NCBI GenBank assembly: GCA_020860515.1
Contig: JAJBUG010000070.1
Span: 1-64,000 of the forward strand
Length of the DNA: 64,000 bases
Reading direction: 5' to 3'
From: Bacteroidales bacterium
Lineage (GTDB): Bacteria; Bacteroidota; Bacteroidia; Bacteroidales; Muribaculaceae
The position numbers and the translations under genes were made by a program. The notes under the pieces are model-generated. The model ran no database searches, was not told where the DNA came from, and saw only the letters and a program-made list of their open reading frames with translations. Positions within the stretch are counted from its first letter, which is position 1. Every line of letters begins with the position of its first letter. Of the stretch, positions 34,172 through 43,634 are shown piece by piece.

Positions 34172-35254
34172 ATGCGCAATCCCGTAAGCGCCGTCCTGCA
34201 GCTCGAAGACGGCACACAATTTAAAGGTTTTTCCTTTGGCAATGAGGGCTCTACCTCGGGCGAGGTGGTGTTCAATACCGCTATGACCGGATATCCCGAG
34301 AGCCTTACCGACCCCTCCTACGAGGGTCAAATCTTAGTCACGACTTTCCCACTATTAGGCAACTACGGCGTGCCCCCCGAGGGCGACACCAACGCCAATC
34401 TCAGCCGCTATTACGAGAGCGACCGCATACACTGCCGCGCCATCATCGCACAGGACTATTCATGGCAGCACAGCCACTGGCTGGCTCAGCTTTCGCTCAG
34501 CGACTGGCTCAAGGAGCAGGGCGTGGCTGGCATCTACGGCATCGACACCCGAGCCTTGGCAAAGCATCTGCGCGACAAGGGCTCAATGCTCGGCAAAATC
34601 ATTATCGGAGATCAGAACCCCGACGAGGTGGAGTGGTACGACCCCAACAAGGAGAATCTTGTAGCCAAGACCTCGTGTACCGAGGTGGAAACTTACGGCG
34701 AGGGCGACAAGACAGTAGTGCTGGTTGACTGCGGCGTCAAGCACAACATTGTGCGTTGCCTTACCAAGCGAGGCGTTAAGGTGGTGCGTGTGCCATGGGA
34801 TTATGACTTCACCACTATCCCTTACGATGGTCTCTTCATCTCCAATGGCCCTGGCAATCCCGATTTCGCCGAGGCTACTGTGCGCAACATAAAGAAAGCC
34901 ATGGAGATAGGCAAGCCCATCTGCGGCATCTGCATGGGCAACCAGCTCTTGGCCAAGGCTGCTGGAGCAAAGACTTACAAGCTCAAATATGGTCACCGCA
35001 GCCACAACCAGCCAGTGAATCGCGTTGGTACCAACACATGCTTCGTGACTTCGCAGAACCACGGCTTCGCTGTTGACCAGAGTACGCTGCCTGACGACTG
35101 GGAGCCCCTTTTCGTGAACATGAACGACGGCACCAACGAGGGCATTCGCCACAAGACTAAGCCATTCTTCTCGGCTCAATTCCACCCCGAGGCCTCGTCA
35201 GGCCCTAAGGACACTGAATTTCTGTTCGACGAATTTGTTTCACTATTATGGTAG
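34172..35254 (+). CDS. carA: carbamoyl-phosphate synthase small (glutaminase) subunit
   Basis: It supplies ammonia from glutamine for carbamoyl phosphate, used for arginine and pyrimidines. The protein has 360 residues from the ATG at 34172 (MRNPVSAVLQLEDGTQFKGF). The N-terminal CPSase domain covers about 1-150 (GEVVFNTAMTGYPESLTDPS, GIDTRALAKHLRDKG), and the class I glutamine amidotransferase covers about 185-360, with nucleophile Cys in PICGICMGNQLLAKAAGA and the His-Glu pair in SAQFHPEASSGP. It overlaps carB by 7 bp, so translation is coupled. Confidence 0.97.
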   Translation: MRNPVSAVLQLEDGTQFKGFSFGNEGSTSGEVVFNTAMTGYPESLTDPSYEGQILVTTFPLLGNYGVPPEGDTNANLSRYYESDRIHCRAIIAQDYSWQHSHWLAQLSLSDWLKEQGVAGIYGIDTRALAKHLRDKGSMLGKIIIGDQNPDEVEWYDPNKENLVAKTSCTEVETYGEGDKTVVLVDCGVKHNIVRCLTKRGVKVVRVPWDYDFTTIPYDGLFISNGPGNPDFAEATVRNIKKAMEIGKPICGICMGNQLLAKAAGAKTYKLKYGHRSHNQPVNRVGTNTCFVTSQNHGFAVDQSTLPDDWEPLFVNMNDGTNEGIRHKTKPFFSAQFHPEASSGPKDTEFLFDEFVSLLW

Positions 35255-38200
35255 ATAAGACAATAAAAAAAGTGCTGCTGCTTGGCAGCGGCGCGCTCAA
35301 GATAGGCGAGGCTGGCGAATTTGACTATTCTGGTTCGCAGGCCTTGAAGGCCATGAAGGAAGAGGGTATCGAGACAGTGCTCATCAATCCCAACATCGCC
35401 ACAGTACAAACCAGCGATGGCTTTGCCGACAAGATTTACTTCCTCCCTGTGACTCCATATTTCGTGGAGAAGGTCATTGACAAGGAGCGTCCTCAGGGCA
35501 TCTTGCTCGCTTTCGGCGGCCAGACAGCCCTCAACTGTGGCGTAGAGTTGCAGCGCCAAGGCATCCTGGCCAAGTACAATGTGAAAGTGCTTGGCACGCC
35601 AGTGAAGGCCATTGAGGAAACTGAGGACCGCGAGCTGTTCGTGAAGAAGCTCGATGAAATCGACGTAAAGACCATCAAGAGTCAAGCCGTAGAGACAATC
35701 GACGAAGCTTTGCAAGTGGCCAATCACCTTGGATATCCTGTAATCGTGCGCGCTGCCTACGCTCTTGGCGGCCTTGGCAGCGGATTCTGCAACAACGATG
35801 CTGAGCTGCGCTCCTTGGTAGAAAAGGCTCTGTCGTTCTCGCCCCAAGTGCTGGTTGAGAAATCCCTCAAAGGCTGGAAAGAGGTGGAATATGAGGTGGT
35901 GCGCGACAGTTACGACAACTGCATCACTGTCTGCAACATGGAGAATTTCGATCCCCTCGGCATCCACACTGGCGAGAGCATCGTAGTGGCTCCATCCCAG
36001 ACCCTCAGCAACGATGACTACCACTTCCTGCGCTCACTTGCCATCAAGATTATCCGCCATATCGGCATCGTGGGCGAGTGCAATGTGCAGTATGCCTACG
36101 ACCCTGAGAGCATGGACTATCGTGTGATCGAGGTGAATGCGCGCCTTAGCCGTTCGTCGGCCCTTGCCTCCAAGGCCACTGGCTATCCCCTGGCTTTCGT
36201 GGCAGCAAAGCTGGGCTTGGGCTACGGCCTGTTTGAACTGCGCAACTCAGTTACCAAAGACACATCAGCATTCTTCGAGCCCGCCCTTGATTATATCGTG
36301 GTGAAAATTCCGCGCTGGGACCTTGGAAAGTTCCAGAACGTAAGCCGCGAGATTGGCTCTGCCATGAAGTCGGTAGGCGAGGTGATGGCCATAGGGCGCA
36401 CATTCGAAGAGGCTATCCAGAAAGGCTTGCGCATGATAGGGCAGGGGATGCATGGATTTGTGGAGAACAAAGATATTGAAATTTCCAATATCGACCATGC
36501 TCTGCAAGCTCCTACCGACAAGCGCATCTTCGTGATAGCCAAGGCTATGAACGCTGGCTACACCGTGGATCGCATCCATGAGCTTACAAAGATTGACAAG
36601 TGGTTTCTCTACCGCTTGATGAACATAATGAACACCAGCCACGAGCTTGAGCAATACAATTCGCTTGCTGCTCTGCCTCCCGAACTGCTCCGCCTTGCCA
36701 AGCAACAAGGCTTTAGCGACTTCCAGGTGGCTCGTTCGGTGATGAAGCAGGAGATGGAAGATGGCGAGAGCGGTGTGCTGGCAGTGCGCCGTCTGCGCAA
36801 GGAGCTTGGCATCCTGCCGGTGGTTAAGCAAATCGACACCCTCGCTGGCGAGTTCCCGGCTCGCACCAATTACCTCTACCTCACCTACAACGGCACCGAA
36901 AACGATATTGATTACAGCAACCCCGACCATAAGTCAATCATCGTGCTTGGCTCGGGCGCTTACCGCATCGGCAGTTCGGTAGAGTTCGACTGGTGCTCGG
37001 TGAATGCCCTGATGACAGTGGGCAAGCTGGGCTGGCGCTCGGTGATGATCAATTACAATCCCGAGACCGTCAGCACCGACTATGACATGTGCGACCGCCT
37101 ATATTTCGACGAACTGACTTTCGAGCGCGTGATGGATATCGAGGATTTGGAGCAACCCCACGGCACTATTCTGTCGGTAGGCGGACAGATACCCAACAAT
37201 CTTGCCACACGCCTCAATGGCCAAGGCGTGAAAATCCTTGGCACATCGGCCAGCTCGATTGACAATGCTGAGGATCGCAACAAGTTCTCAGCAATGTGCG
37301 ACCGCCTGGGTATCGACCAACCCGCTTGGCGCGAGTTGACAAGCCACGACGATATCGAGGAGTTTATCGACGAGGTGGGCTATCCTGTGCTGGTGCGTCC
37401 AAGCTACGTGCTTTCGGGCGCAGCCATGAACGTATGCTACAACGACGACGAGCTGCAGCGCTTCCTGCGGATGGCAGTGAATGTGTCGAAGCAGCACCCC
37501 GTGGTAGTGTCGTCGTTCATTCAGAATGCCAAAGAGATAGAGATGGATGCTGTGGCCAACAATGGCGAAATCGTGGCTTATGCCATATCTGAGCATATTG
37601 AGTTTGCTGGAGTCCACTCAGGCGATGCCACCATTCAGTTCCCACCGCAAAAGCTCTATGTGGAGACTATGCGCCGCATCAAAAAGGTAAGTTCGCAAAT
37701 TGCTCGCGCTCTCAACATCACTGGCCCATTCAATATCCAATTCTTGGCTAAGAACAACGACATCAAGGTGATCGAGTGCAACCTCCGTGCCAGCCGTTCG
37801 TTCCCATTTGTGTCGAAGATATTGAAAATCAACCTTATCGACCTTGCTACTCGCGCCATGATGGGTTTGGAAGTGCAGAAGCCCAACAAGAGCGCTTTCG
37901 ACCTCGACTATGTGGGTGTGAAAGCGTCGCAGTTCTCATTCCAGCGTTTGCAGGGTGCCGACCCAGTGCTGCGCGTGGATATGACCTCCACAGGCGAGGT
38001 AGGGTGCATAGGTGATGATACCAACGAGGCCATCTACAAGGCCATGCTTGCGGTGGGCCAGCGCGTGCCGAAGAAGAGCATCCTGATGAGCACGGGTACG
38101 CCGCGCCAGAAAGTGACAATGCTCGACGCCGCTCACAAGCTCCATAACCATGGCTACACTATCTATGCCACTGGCGGCACATGCCAGTATCTCAATGAGA

Positions 38201-38475
38201 ATGGCATTCCTGCGGTGCGTGTGTATTGGCCCAGCCAGAGCGATATGCATCCGCAAGCCCTCGACCTGCTGCATAGCCACCAAGTGGACATGGTGATCAA
38301 CATTCCCAAAAACCATTCCACTCAGGAGCTCAGCAACGGCTATAAGATCCGCCGTGCGGCAATTGACTTCAACATCCCACTGCTGACCAATGCTCGACTG
38401 GCATCAGCATTCATCGATGCCTTCACCACCCTCAAGCCCGACGACATCCAAATCAAGAGCTGGGACGAGTATTGA
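35248..38475 (+). CDS. carB: carbamoyl-phosphate synthase large subunit
   Basis: A 1075-residue synthetase that makes carbamoyl phosphate from bicarbonate, ammonia and two ATP, in complex with CarA. The two homologous halves are visible: KKVLLLGSGALKIGEAGEFD at the start and KSIIVLGSGAYRIGSSVEFD at about 560, each with an ATP-grasp domain (PVIVRAAYALGGLGSGFCNN; PVLVRPSYVLSGAAMNVCYN). The C-terminal MGS-like allosteric domain follows (LDAAHKLHNHGYTIYATGGT). Length is standard. The start lies inside the carA end. Confidence 0.97.
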   Translation: MVDKTIKKVLLLGSGALKIGEAGEFDYSGSQALKAMKEEGIETVLINPNIATVQTSDGFADKIYFLPVTPYFVEKVIDKERPQGILLAFGGQTALNCGVELQRQGILAKYNVKVLGTPVKAIEETEDRELFVKKLDEIDVKTIKSQAVETIDEALQVANHLGYPVIVRAAYALGGLGSGFCNNDAELRSLVEKALSFSPQVLVEKSLKGWKEVEYEVVRDSYDNCITVCNMENFDPLGIHTGESIVVAPSQTLSNDDYHFLRSLAIKIIRHIGIVGECNVQYAYDPESMDYRVIEVNARLSRSSALASKATGYPLAFVAAKLGLGYGLFELRNSVTKDTSAFFEPALDYIVVKIPRWDLGKFQNVSREIGSAMKSVGEVMAIGRTFEEAIQKGLRMIGQGMHGFVENKDIEISNIDHALQAPTDKRIFVIAKAMNAGYTVDRIHELTKIDKWFLYRLMNIMNTSHELEQYNSLAALPPELLRLAKQQGFSDFQVARSVMKQEMEDGESGVLAVRRLRKELGILPVVKQIDTLAGEFPARTNYLYLTYNGTENDIDYSNPDHKSIIVLGSGAYRIGSSVEFDWCSVNALMTVGKLGWRSVMINYNPETVSTDYDMCDRLYFDELTFERVMDIEDLEQPHGTILSVGGQIPNNLATRLNGQGVKILGTSASSIDNAEDRNKFSAMCDRLGIDQPAWRELTSHDDIEEFIDEVGYPVLVRPSYVLSGAAMNVCYNDDELQRFLRMAVNVSKQHPVVVSSFIQNAKEIEMDAVANNGEIVAYAISEHIEFAGVHSGDATIQFPPQKLYVETMRRIKKVSSQIARALNITGPFNIQFLAKNNDIKVIECNLRASRSFPFVSKILKINLIDLATRAMMGLEVQKPNKSAFDLDYVGVKASQFSFQRLQGADPVLRVDMTSTGEVGCIGDDTNEAIYKAMLAVGQRVPKKSILMSTGTPRQKVTMLDAAHKLHNHGYTIYATGGTCQYLNENGIPAVRVYWPSQSDMHPQALDLLHSHQVDMVINIPKNHSTQELSNGYKIRRAAIDFNIPLLTNARLASAFIDAFTTLKPDDIQIKSWDEY

Positions 38476-38549
38476 TAAATGACAAATTGCAAGTGACAAG
38501 TTACAATTGACAAATTTGTTTTCATCCTTTAAACCTACTAAATTGTTAA

Positions 38550-39479
38550 ATGGCAAACAACAAAGATAACAAGAAGATATTGATGGGCGTGATCGCCGTG
38601 CTGCTGGTAATCCTGATAGGCCTGGGAGTATGGTTCGCAATGTCGATAGCCGCCAAGAACAAGGCAGTGGAGGTGGCCAACCAGGCTCGCCAGCAAGCCG
38701 AGCTTGACCGCGACCAGACGCTGATGAACAGCGATTTCGACTTGCTCAACCGTGAGTTCAACACTCTGGAGAATCAGCGAGTGATGATTATGGACGACTC
38801 GGTAAAGCGCGACCTCACTGAGAAGTACGAAGCTGCCAAGCTCAAGGTGGAGAAGTTGCAGCAGGAGCTAAAGAATCAGAAGAAGATGAGCGCAGCCGAA
38901 ATCAAGAAGCTCAAGGATGAGATTGCTGCCCTGCGCGCCATCCTGCGCAATTATGTGGAGCAAATCAACCAGCTCAATCAAGAGAATGAAGCCCTGCGTG
39001 CTGAGAACCAAGAAATTAAGCAAGAGAATACACGCCTTAGCAACCGCGTGGCAGAGACTACTCGCCAGAACGAACATCTGAGCGAGCGCATGACGTTGGC
39101 CGAGAAACTGAATGTGACAGGCGTGCAGCTTATGGCCCTTAATAAGAAAGGCAAGAACGAGAAGAAGGTGAGCAAGGCTAAGCAGCTGATGGTGACCTTC
39201 ACCATCCCTCAGAACAACTCTACGCCCGTAGGTGAAAAGACCATCTATCTGCGCATCATTTCGCCGAGCGGCCAATTACTGGGTGGCGGTGGCACATTCC
39301 CATTCGAGGGCGCCAACGTGGAATACACGGCTAAGAAGACTATCGAATATGCTGGCGAAGAGATTGGCGGCATCCATATCTATTGGGATGTGAACACCGC
39401 TCTCACCGCTGGTCAATATACTGTGGAGCTATTTACTGGCAACTATCGACTGGCCAGCAAATCGCTATCGCTTAATTGA
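38550..39479 (+). CDS. membrane-anchored coiled-coil protein, function unknown
   Basis: A 309-residue protein with one N-terminal membrane helix (ILMGVIAVLLVILIGLGVWF, about 10-32), a long coiled coil (about 40-190; LKVEKLQQELKNQ, EIAALRAILRNYVEQINQLN) and a C-terminal beta-sandwich (about 210-309; QLMVTFTIPQNNSTPVGEKT ... YTVELFTGNYRLASKSLSLN). It probably spans the periplasm as an anchored rod with a globular head. I have seen this architecture as a conserved Bacteroidales hypothetical but know no assigned function. It ends where a heptamer repeat tract begins and precedes the MgtC-like gene. Confidence 0.8.
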   Translation: MANNKDNKKILMGVIAVLLVILIGLGVWFAMSIAAKNKAVEVANQARQQAELDRDQTLMNSDFDLLNREFNTLENQRVMIMDDSVKRDLTEKYEAAKLKVEKLQQELKNQKKMSAAEIKKLKDEIAALRAILRNYVEQINQLNQENEALRAENQEIKQENTRLSNRVAETTRQNEHLSERMTLAEKLNVTGVQLMALNKKGKNEKKVSKAKQLMVTFTIPQNNSTPVGEKTIYLRIISPSGQLLGGGGTFPFEGANVEYTAKKTIEYAGEEIGGIHIYWDVNTALTAGQYTVELFTGNYRLASKSLSLN

Positions 39480-39568
39480 GTCTTTAGTCTTTGGTCTTTG
39501 GTCTTTGGTCTTTAGTCTTTAGTCTTTAGTCTTTAGTCTTTAGTCTTTAGTCGTTGGTCTTTAGTCTT
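39480..39568 (+). repeat. TCTTTAG/TCTTTGG heptamer tandem repeat ahead of the MgtC-like gene
   Basis: About twelve heptamers, mostly TCTTTAG with TCTTTGG variants near the left end and one TCGTTGG, fill the whole gap between the coiled-coil gene stop and the ATG at 39570. The tract therefore occupies the place of the promoter and ribosome-binding site. It is the same unit as the tract at 1-60. Confidence 0.92.
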
Positions 39569-39569
39569 A

Positions 39570-40274
39570 ATGGAATCTGTATTTGAAATATTTAATAGCG
39601 ACGACATCACCACCCTCAACACCATCTTCAAACTGGTGCTGAGCCTGATTCTTGGCAGCTGCATCGGCTACGAGCGCAAGCGAAAGGGTCAGATCGCAGG
39701 TGTGCGCACATTCTCGCTTATCTCGATGGGCGCCACGCTGTCGATGGTGCTGTCGATTTATGTGCCTCAGCTCGTGGGCCATGGCGACCCCACCCGAATT
39801 GCGGCGCAAGTGGTGAGCGGCATTGGTTTTCTCGGTGCTGGCGCCATCATACAGATGAAGGGCGCCGTGCGCGGGCTTACTACAGCAGCTGGCATCTGGA
39901 TGACTGCTGCCGTAGGCATGGCTGTGGGTGCAAGCATGTACATTGTGTCGATTGTGGCTATGTTCTTGATCCTCTTTATCCTGCTGCAGCTCGAGCGCAT
40001 CGAGCATCGCATCAGTCTTGGCAGCGAGAGCCGAATCATCCGCATCGAGGTCAAGCAGATCGTAGATGACATCCAGCCCTATCGCGACTTGTTGGCGCAG
40101 AATCATGTGTCGCTTATTAATTATTACATGGCTTATGACTACGAGGCTGGCATTACGCGCCTCAACTTAATGATATTGGCCAAAGAGACAGTGAATTTTG
40201 TGGCTCTCTTCGAGGAAATTCACAAAATTTTCCCCACAACCAGCCTCTCACTGGCTAATCAAGCGAATATATGA
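39570..40274 (+). CDS. MgtC/SapB-family membrane protein
   Basis: A 234-residue inner-membrane protein. The MgtC core has several hydrophobic segments and the conserved LGSCIGYERKRKGQIAGVRT / SLISMGATLSMVLS motif, then IGFLGAGAIIQMKGAVRGLT and TAAGIWMTAAVGMAVGASMY. The C-terminal soluble domain (about 150-234) resembles an ACT-like fold. Family members influence magnesium homeostasis or F-ATPase activity. It overlaps the Kef-type antiporter by 4 bp (ATGA), which suggests a joint role in cation homeostasis. Its start codon is immediately preceded by the heptamer tract with no obvious ribosome-binding site. Confidence 0.9.
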   Translation: MESVFEIFNSDDITTLNTIFKLVLSLILGSCIGYERKRKGQIAGVRTFSLISMGATLSMVLSIYVPQLVGHGDPTRIAAQVVSGIGFLGAGAIIQMKGAVRGLTTAAGIWMTAAVGMAVGASMYIVSIVAMFLILFILLQLERIEHRISLGSESRIIRIEVKQIVDDIQPYRDLLAQNHVSLINYYMAYDYEAGITRLNLMILAKETVNFVALFEEIHKIFPTTSLSLANQANI

Positions 40275-42481
40275 ATATCGAGAGTCTTATTACGGATCTG
40301 GCCTTTATCCTGCTTTTGGGAGCAGCGGTTACGGTGCTCTTCAAATGGATCAAGCAGCCTGTGGTGCTTGGCTACATAGTAGCTGGCTTCTTGGCAAGCC
40401 CTAATTTTGAATATCTGCCCTCAGTGACCTCGGAGGAGAACATCGACTTTTGGGCGCAGATAGGCATCATAGTGCTTTTGTTTTCATTGGGATTGGAGTT
40501 CAGTTTCAAGAAATTGGTCAATAGCGGCGGTTCTGCTGTTGTCACAGCCCTTATTATCGTCAGTGGCATGATGGGGGTGGGCTTCATTGTGGGCCAATTC
40601 ATGCATTTCACCACTATCAACTGCCTATTTCTTGGTGGTATGCTGTCAATGTCATCTACCACGATTATCATCAAGGCTTTCAATGATTTGGGCCTTAGGC
40701 AGAAGAAGTTTACCTCGCTCGTATTGGCTGTGCTAATCGTCGAGGACTTGTTTGCGGTGGTGATGATGGTATTGCTGTCGTCGATTGCCATTAACAAGAC
40801 TGTCGAGGGTGGCGAGCTGCTCTACAGCGTGGCAAAGTTGGTATTTTTCCTTGTGATATGGTTCTTGGTGGGCGTTTTTGTGCTGCCAAGCCTTTTCAAT
40901 GCATGGCGCCGATTCCTCAATAGCGAAACTCTACTTGTGGTGTCGATGGGCTTGTGCCTGGGCATGGCGGTATTCTCGGTGTATTGCGGTTTCTCGCTTG
41001 CATTGGGCGCCTTCGTGATGGGTTCGATTTTGGCTGGCACCAGTTATGCCGAGCGCATCGAGCATGTGGTCACGCCTGTGAAGGACCTTTTCGGGTCGGT
41101 ATTCTTCATCTCGGTGGGCATGATGGTGCAGCCCCATATCATAGCCCAGTATTGGGGCCCTATTCTAATTCTCTCGGCTGTGGTTATCGTGGGCATGATT
41201 GTGTTTGGCACCTTCGGTATGCTGGTCACTGGCCAGAGCCTCAAGGTGGCCATGGAGTCGGGATTCTCACTGACGCAGATTGGTGAGTTCGCCTTTATCA
41301 TTGCCACCCTGGGCATGAGCCTCAAGGTGCTCGATCCTACGATTTATCCTATTGTGGTAGCTGTGTCGGTGCTTACCACCTTTGGCACTCCATATTTCAT
41401 CAAGATGGCGCCCAAGGCCTACGATATTGTGGAGAAGCATCTGCCAAAGAGCCTTAATTTCCTTATCGACCGATACCAGAAGGAGGCATCGAAGAGCAAT
41501 GCCGTCACCCGCTCGTGGGTGATGATGCTAAAGCGTTATCTATGGACCACGCTGCTCTATTCAATCATCTTGATTGCCATTTGCATCGTAAGCCATAATT
41601 ATTTCATGCCATGGCTCGACGAGGTGATTCCACATTGGAGCCGCTTAATATCCACGATTGTAACTCTTACAGTGATGGCCCCATTCCTGTTGCCGCTGCT
41701 AACCCCAATCAGTGGCAAGAAGGTTGAGCGCAACCAACCGCTTATGTCAATCGTAAAGACTAATGTGCCGCGAATAGTTATGACAATTTTCCGTGGCATT
41801 ATTGCTTTGCTTTTTGTAATTTATATGGTTACATGGCATTATTCTATCGGCATAGGCATTACTATCGGGTTGCTGTCGGTGTTGCTGATTGGTGTGGTGT
41901 TCTCAAAGCGCATCAAGGATCAGATTGACCATATCGAGAGTAAGTTTATCGATAATCTCAATGAGCGCGACCTGCGCCGCACTGGCAAGAACAACAATGT
42001 GGTCAACGACCTGCACATGGCCTTTATGACCGTGGGCAATGCCAGCCACTTGGCTGGTCAGAAACTGATGGATAGTGACTTGCGCAAGGTGTATGGGGTA
42101 AATGTGGTGAGCATCCAGCGCGGAGCTGATATGATACCAATTCCTAATGCTAAGGAGCGGATGTACCCTGGCGATGTGATTGGCGTGATTGGCACCGACG
42201 AGCAGATTGAGCGACTTATCCCCGAGGTGGAGGCTCATAAGGATTTCCATACCGACATCAATCCCAACGACTTCAAGCTTACCACCGTGATGCTAAGCCC
42301 CTTCTCGCCTATCATCGGCAAAACTCCCCTTACTGCCAAGCTTCGCGATGTGTATGAGGTGTTGATTGTAGCTGTGCAGCGTGGCGAAGAATATATCGAC
42401 AGCAATCCCAATCTCCAGTTCGAGGCAGCTGACATCCTCTGGGTGGTGGGCCCCTCCAAAAAAATCGCCGCCCTGCAATAA
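40271..42481 (+). CDS. Kef-type cation:proton antiporter (CPA2) with C-terminal RCK/TrkA-C domains
   Basis: A 736-residue inner-membrane transporter. The Na+/H+-exchanger domain spans about 1-390 with some 12 hydrophobic segments (IGIIVLLFSLGLEFSFKKLV, MLSMSSTTIIIKAF, AVLIVEDLFAVVMMVLLSS, GFSLTQIGEFAFIIATLG). Two further membrane segments lie at about 425-445 and 450-480. Two TrkA-C-like regulatory domains follow at about 600-660 (VYGVNVVSIQRGADMIPIPN) and 675-736 (VYEVLIVAVQRGEEYIDSNP). The central RCK_N nucleotide-binding domain seen in E. coli KefB/C appears absent. It exchanges K+ or Na+ for protons; which ion is unknown. Coupled to the MgtC-like gene. Confidence 0.93.
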   Translation: MNIESLITDLAFILLLGAAVTVLFKWIKQPVVLGYIVAGFLASPNFEYLPSVTSEENIDFWAQIGIIVLLFSLGLEFSFKKLVNSGGSAVVTALIIVSGMMGVGFIVGQFMHFTTINCLFLGGMLSMSSTTIIIKAFNDLGLRQKKFTSLVLAVLIVEDLFAVVMMVLLSSIAINKTVEGGELLYSVAKLVFFLVIWFLVGVFVLPSLFNAWRRFLNSETLLVVSMGLCLGMAVFSVYCGFSLALGAFVMGSILAGTSYAERIEHVVTPVKDLFGSVFFISVGMMVQPHIIAQYWGPILILSAVVIVGMIVFGTFGMLVTGQSLKVAMESGFSLTQIGEFAFIIATLGMSLKVLDPTIYPIVVAVSVLTTFGTPYFIKMAPKAYDIVEKHLPKSLNFLIDRYQKEASKSNAVTRSWVMMLKRYLWTTLLYSIILIAICIVSHNYFMPWLDEVIPHWSRLISTIVTLTVMAPFLLPLLTPISGKKVERNQPLMSIVKTNVPRIVMTIFRGIIALLFVIYMVTWHYSIGIGITIGLLSVLLIGVVFSKRIKDQIDHIESKFIDNLNERDLRRTGKNNNVVNDLHMAFMTVGNASHLAGQKLMDSDLRKVYGVNVVSIQRGADMIPIPNAKERMYPGDVIGVIGTDEQIERLIPEVEAHKDFHTDINPNDFKLTTVMLSPFSPIIGKTPLTAKLRDVYEVLIVAVQRGEEYIDSNPNLQFEAADILWVVGPSKKIAALQ

Positions 42482-42527
42482 GCCCCATTCTATACTTTGC
42501 ACTCACAAGATTTCTTTGATTTAAGCC

Positions 42528-43634
42528 ATGACGGATCAACTGCCAGATATCAAGTCTTTGTATGGAGCGTATCGCTTAGTGCCCAGCATCGTTATATTTT
42601 TTCTTGTCATTTTTGCCAGCTGCGCTGACCGCTCACGCTATCAGTCTGAGCTCGACGGAGCCGAGGCCCTGATGGAAGAGCATCCCGATTCTGCCCTTGC
42701 CCTCATTGATGGCATTGATGAGAAGCAGCTCGGCGGCAGCCAGGAGCGGGCGCGCTACGCCCTGCTCAAATCCATGGCCCTCGACAAGAACTACGTCGAT
42801 ACCACCGACTTCGCAGTGCTGCAGCCGGCCATCGACCATTACCTGCACCACGGCTCCCCCGACCAAAAGCTCCGCACCCTCTTCTACCAAGGCCGCATCT
42901 TCCAAAACCGAGGTGACAATGACCAAGCTCTCCAGCGCTTCATAGAATGTATTGAGAGCAACCGGGAAATCACTGACTCTTTGACATTGGCCAGAGCCAT
43001 GGTGGCACGTGGAGGAATATTATACGGCATCTACAGAATCGAAGATTTCTTGAATGACAACCTCCAAGCTTCAAGCATCTTCGCCAAGCAAGGGAAAGGT
43101 GGAAGCGCCAAGTCGTGTCTGAAAAGGGGATTGCACGGAGCCATCATTCTCAATGATAGACCCAAGAGCGATAGCATTTTGAGGCTTCTTAAAGCCAAGG
43201 GATTGCAGGATTCTGAGTTAGCCCCAGAAATGCTCAACTACGCCGTAAGCTTTGAAGACCTTGATGCCGCCGACAGCATGCTTTCGCTTTATAAAGACAA
43301 ATCCAATCTTGCCAAAAACGAATATTGTGATTTGGTCAGAGCCTACAGTCTGAAAGGAGATTTTCGCAGGGCCGACTCACTGCTGCACATAATTTCTGAA
43401 CTGTATCCCGTAATCTGCGATCCAAAATTTCTGCTGGTTGCGTCAGAAATTCAGGACAGCTTAGGCACTGCTGAAAAAGCCCTTGCTTTCTACAAGAGAT
43501 TCCATGCAATCAATGACACTGTGCAGGCACGAATTTTCGCACAGGACCTGCAATTCGCCCAAGAAAGGTGGGAATTGCGGCTTTATGCCGCACAAGAAAA
43601 GGAGTCCAAGGAAAAGCCTTGTGGATCTTCATGA
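42528..43634 (+). CDS. TPR-containing regulator, N-terminal part ending at a frameshift
   Basis: A 368-residue frame with a lipoprotein-like or signal-anchor N-terminus (VIFFLVIFASCADRSRY) and helical repeats of TPR type (ALMEEHPDSALALIDGIDEK, KLRTLFYQGRIFQNRGDNDQ, KALAFYKRFHAINDTVQARI). It loses its frame near 43611-43618, where one G appears to be missing (GAAAAGCC for GAAAAGGCC). With that base it reads KEKALWIFMT and continues into the membrane helix of the next frame. This architecture is a familiar Bacteroidales regulator found next to DUF3244 genes. Confidence 0.8.
   Translation: MTDQLPDIKSLYGAYRLVPSIVIFFLVIFASCADRSRYQSELDGAEALMEEHPDSALALIDGIDEKQLGGSQERARYALLKSMALDKNYVDTTDFAVLQPAIDHYLHHGSPDQKLRTLFYQGRIFQNRGDNDQALQRFIECIESNREITDSLTLARAMVARGGILYGIYRIEDFLNDNLQASSIFAKQGKGGSAKSCLKRGLHGAIILNDRPKSDSILRLLKAKGLQDSELAPEMLNYAVSFEDLDAADSMLSLYKDKSNLAKNEYCDLVRAYSLKGDFRRADSLLHIISELYPVICDPKFLLVASEIQDSLGTAEKALAFYKRFHAINDTVQARIFAQDLQFAQERWELRLYAAQEKESKEKPCGSS

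Noticed and set aside
35176..36024. Minus-strand ORF (282 codons) opposite carB
   Set aside because: It is a shadow of the highly conserved carB frame and has no independent support.
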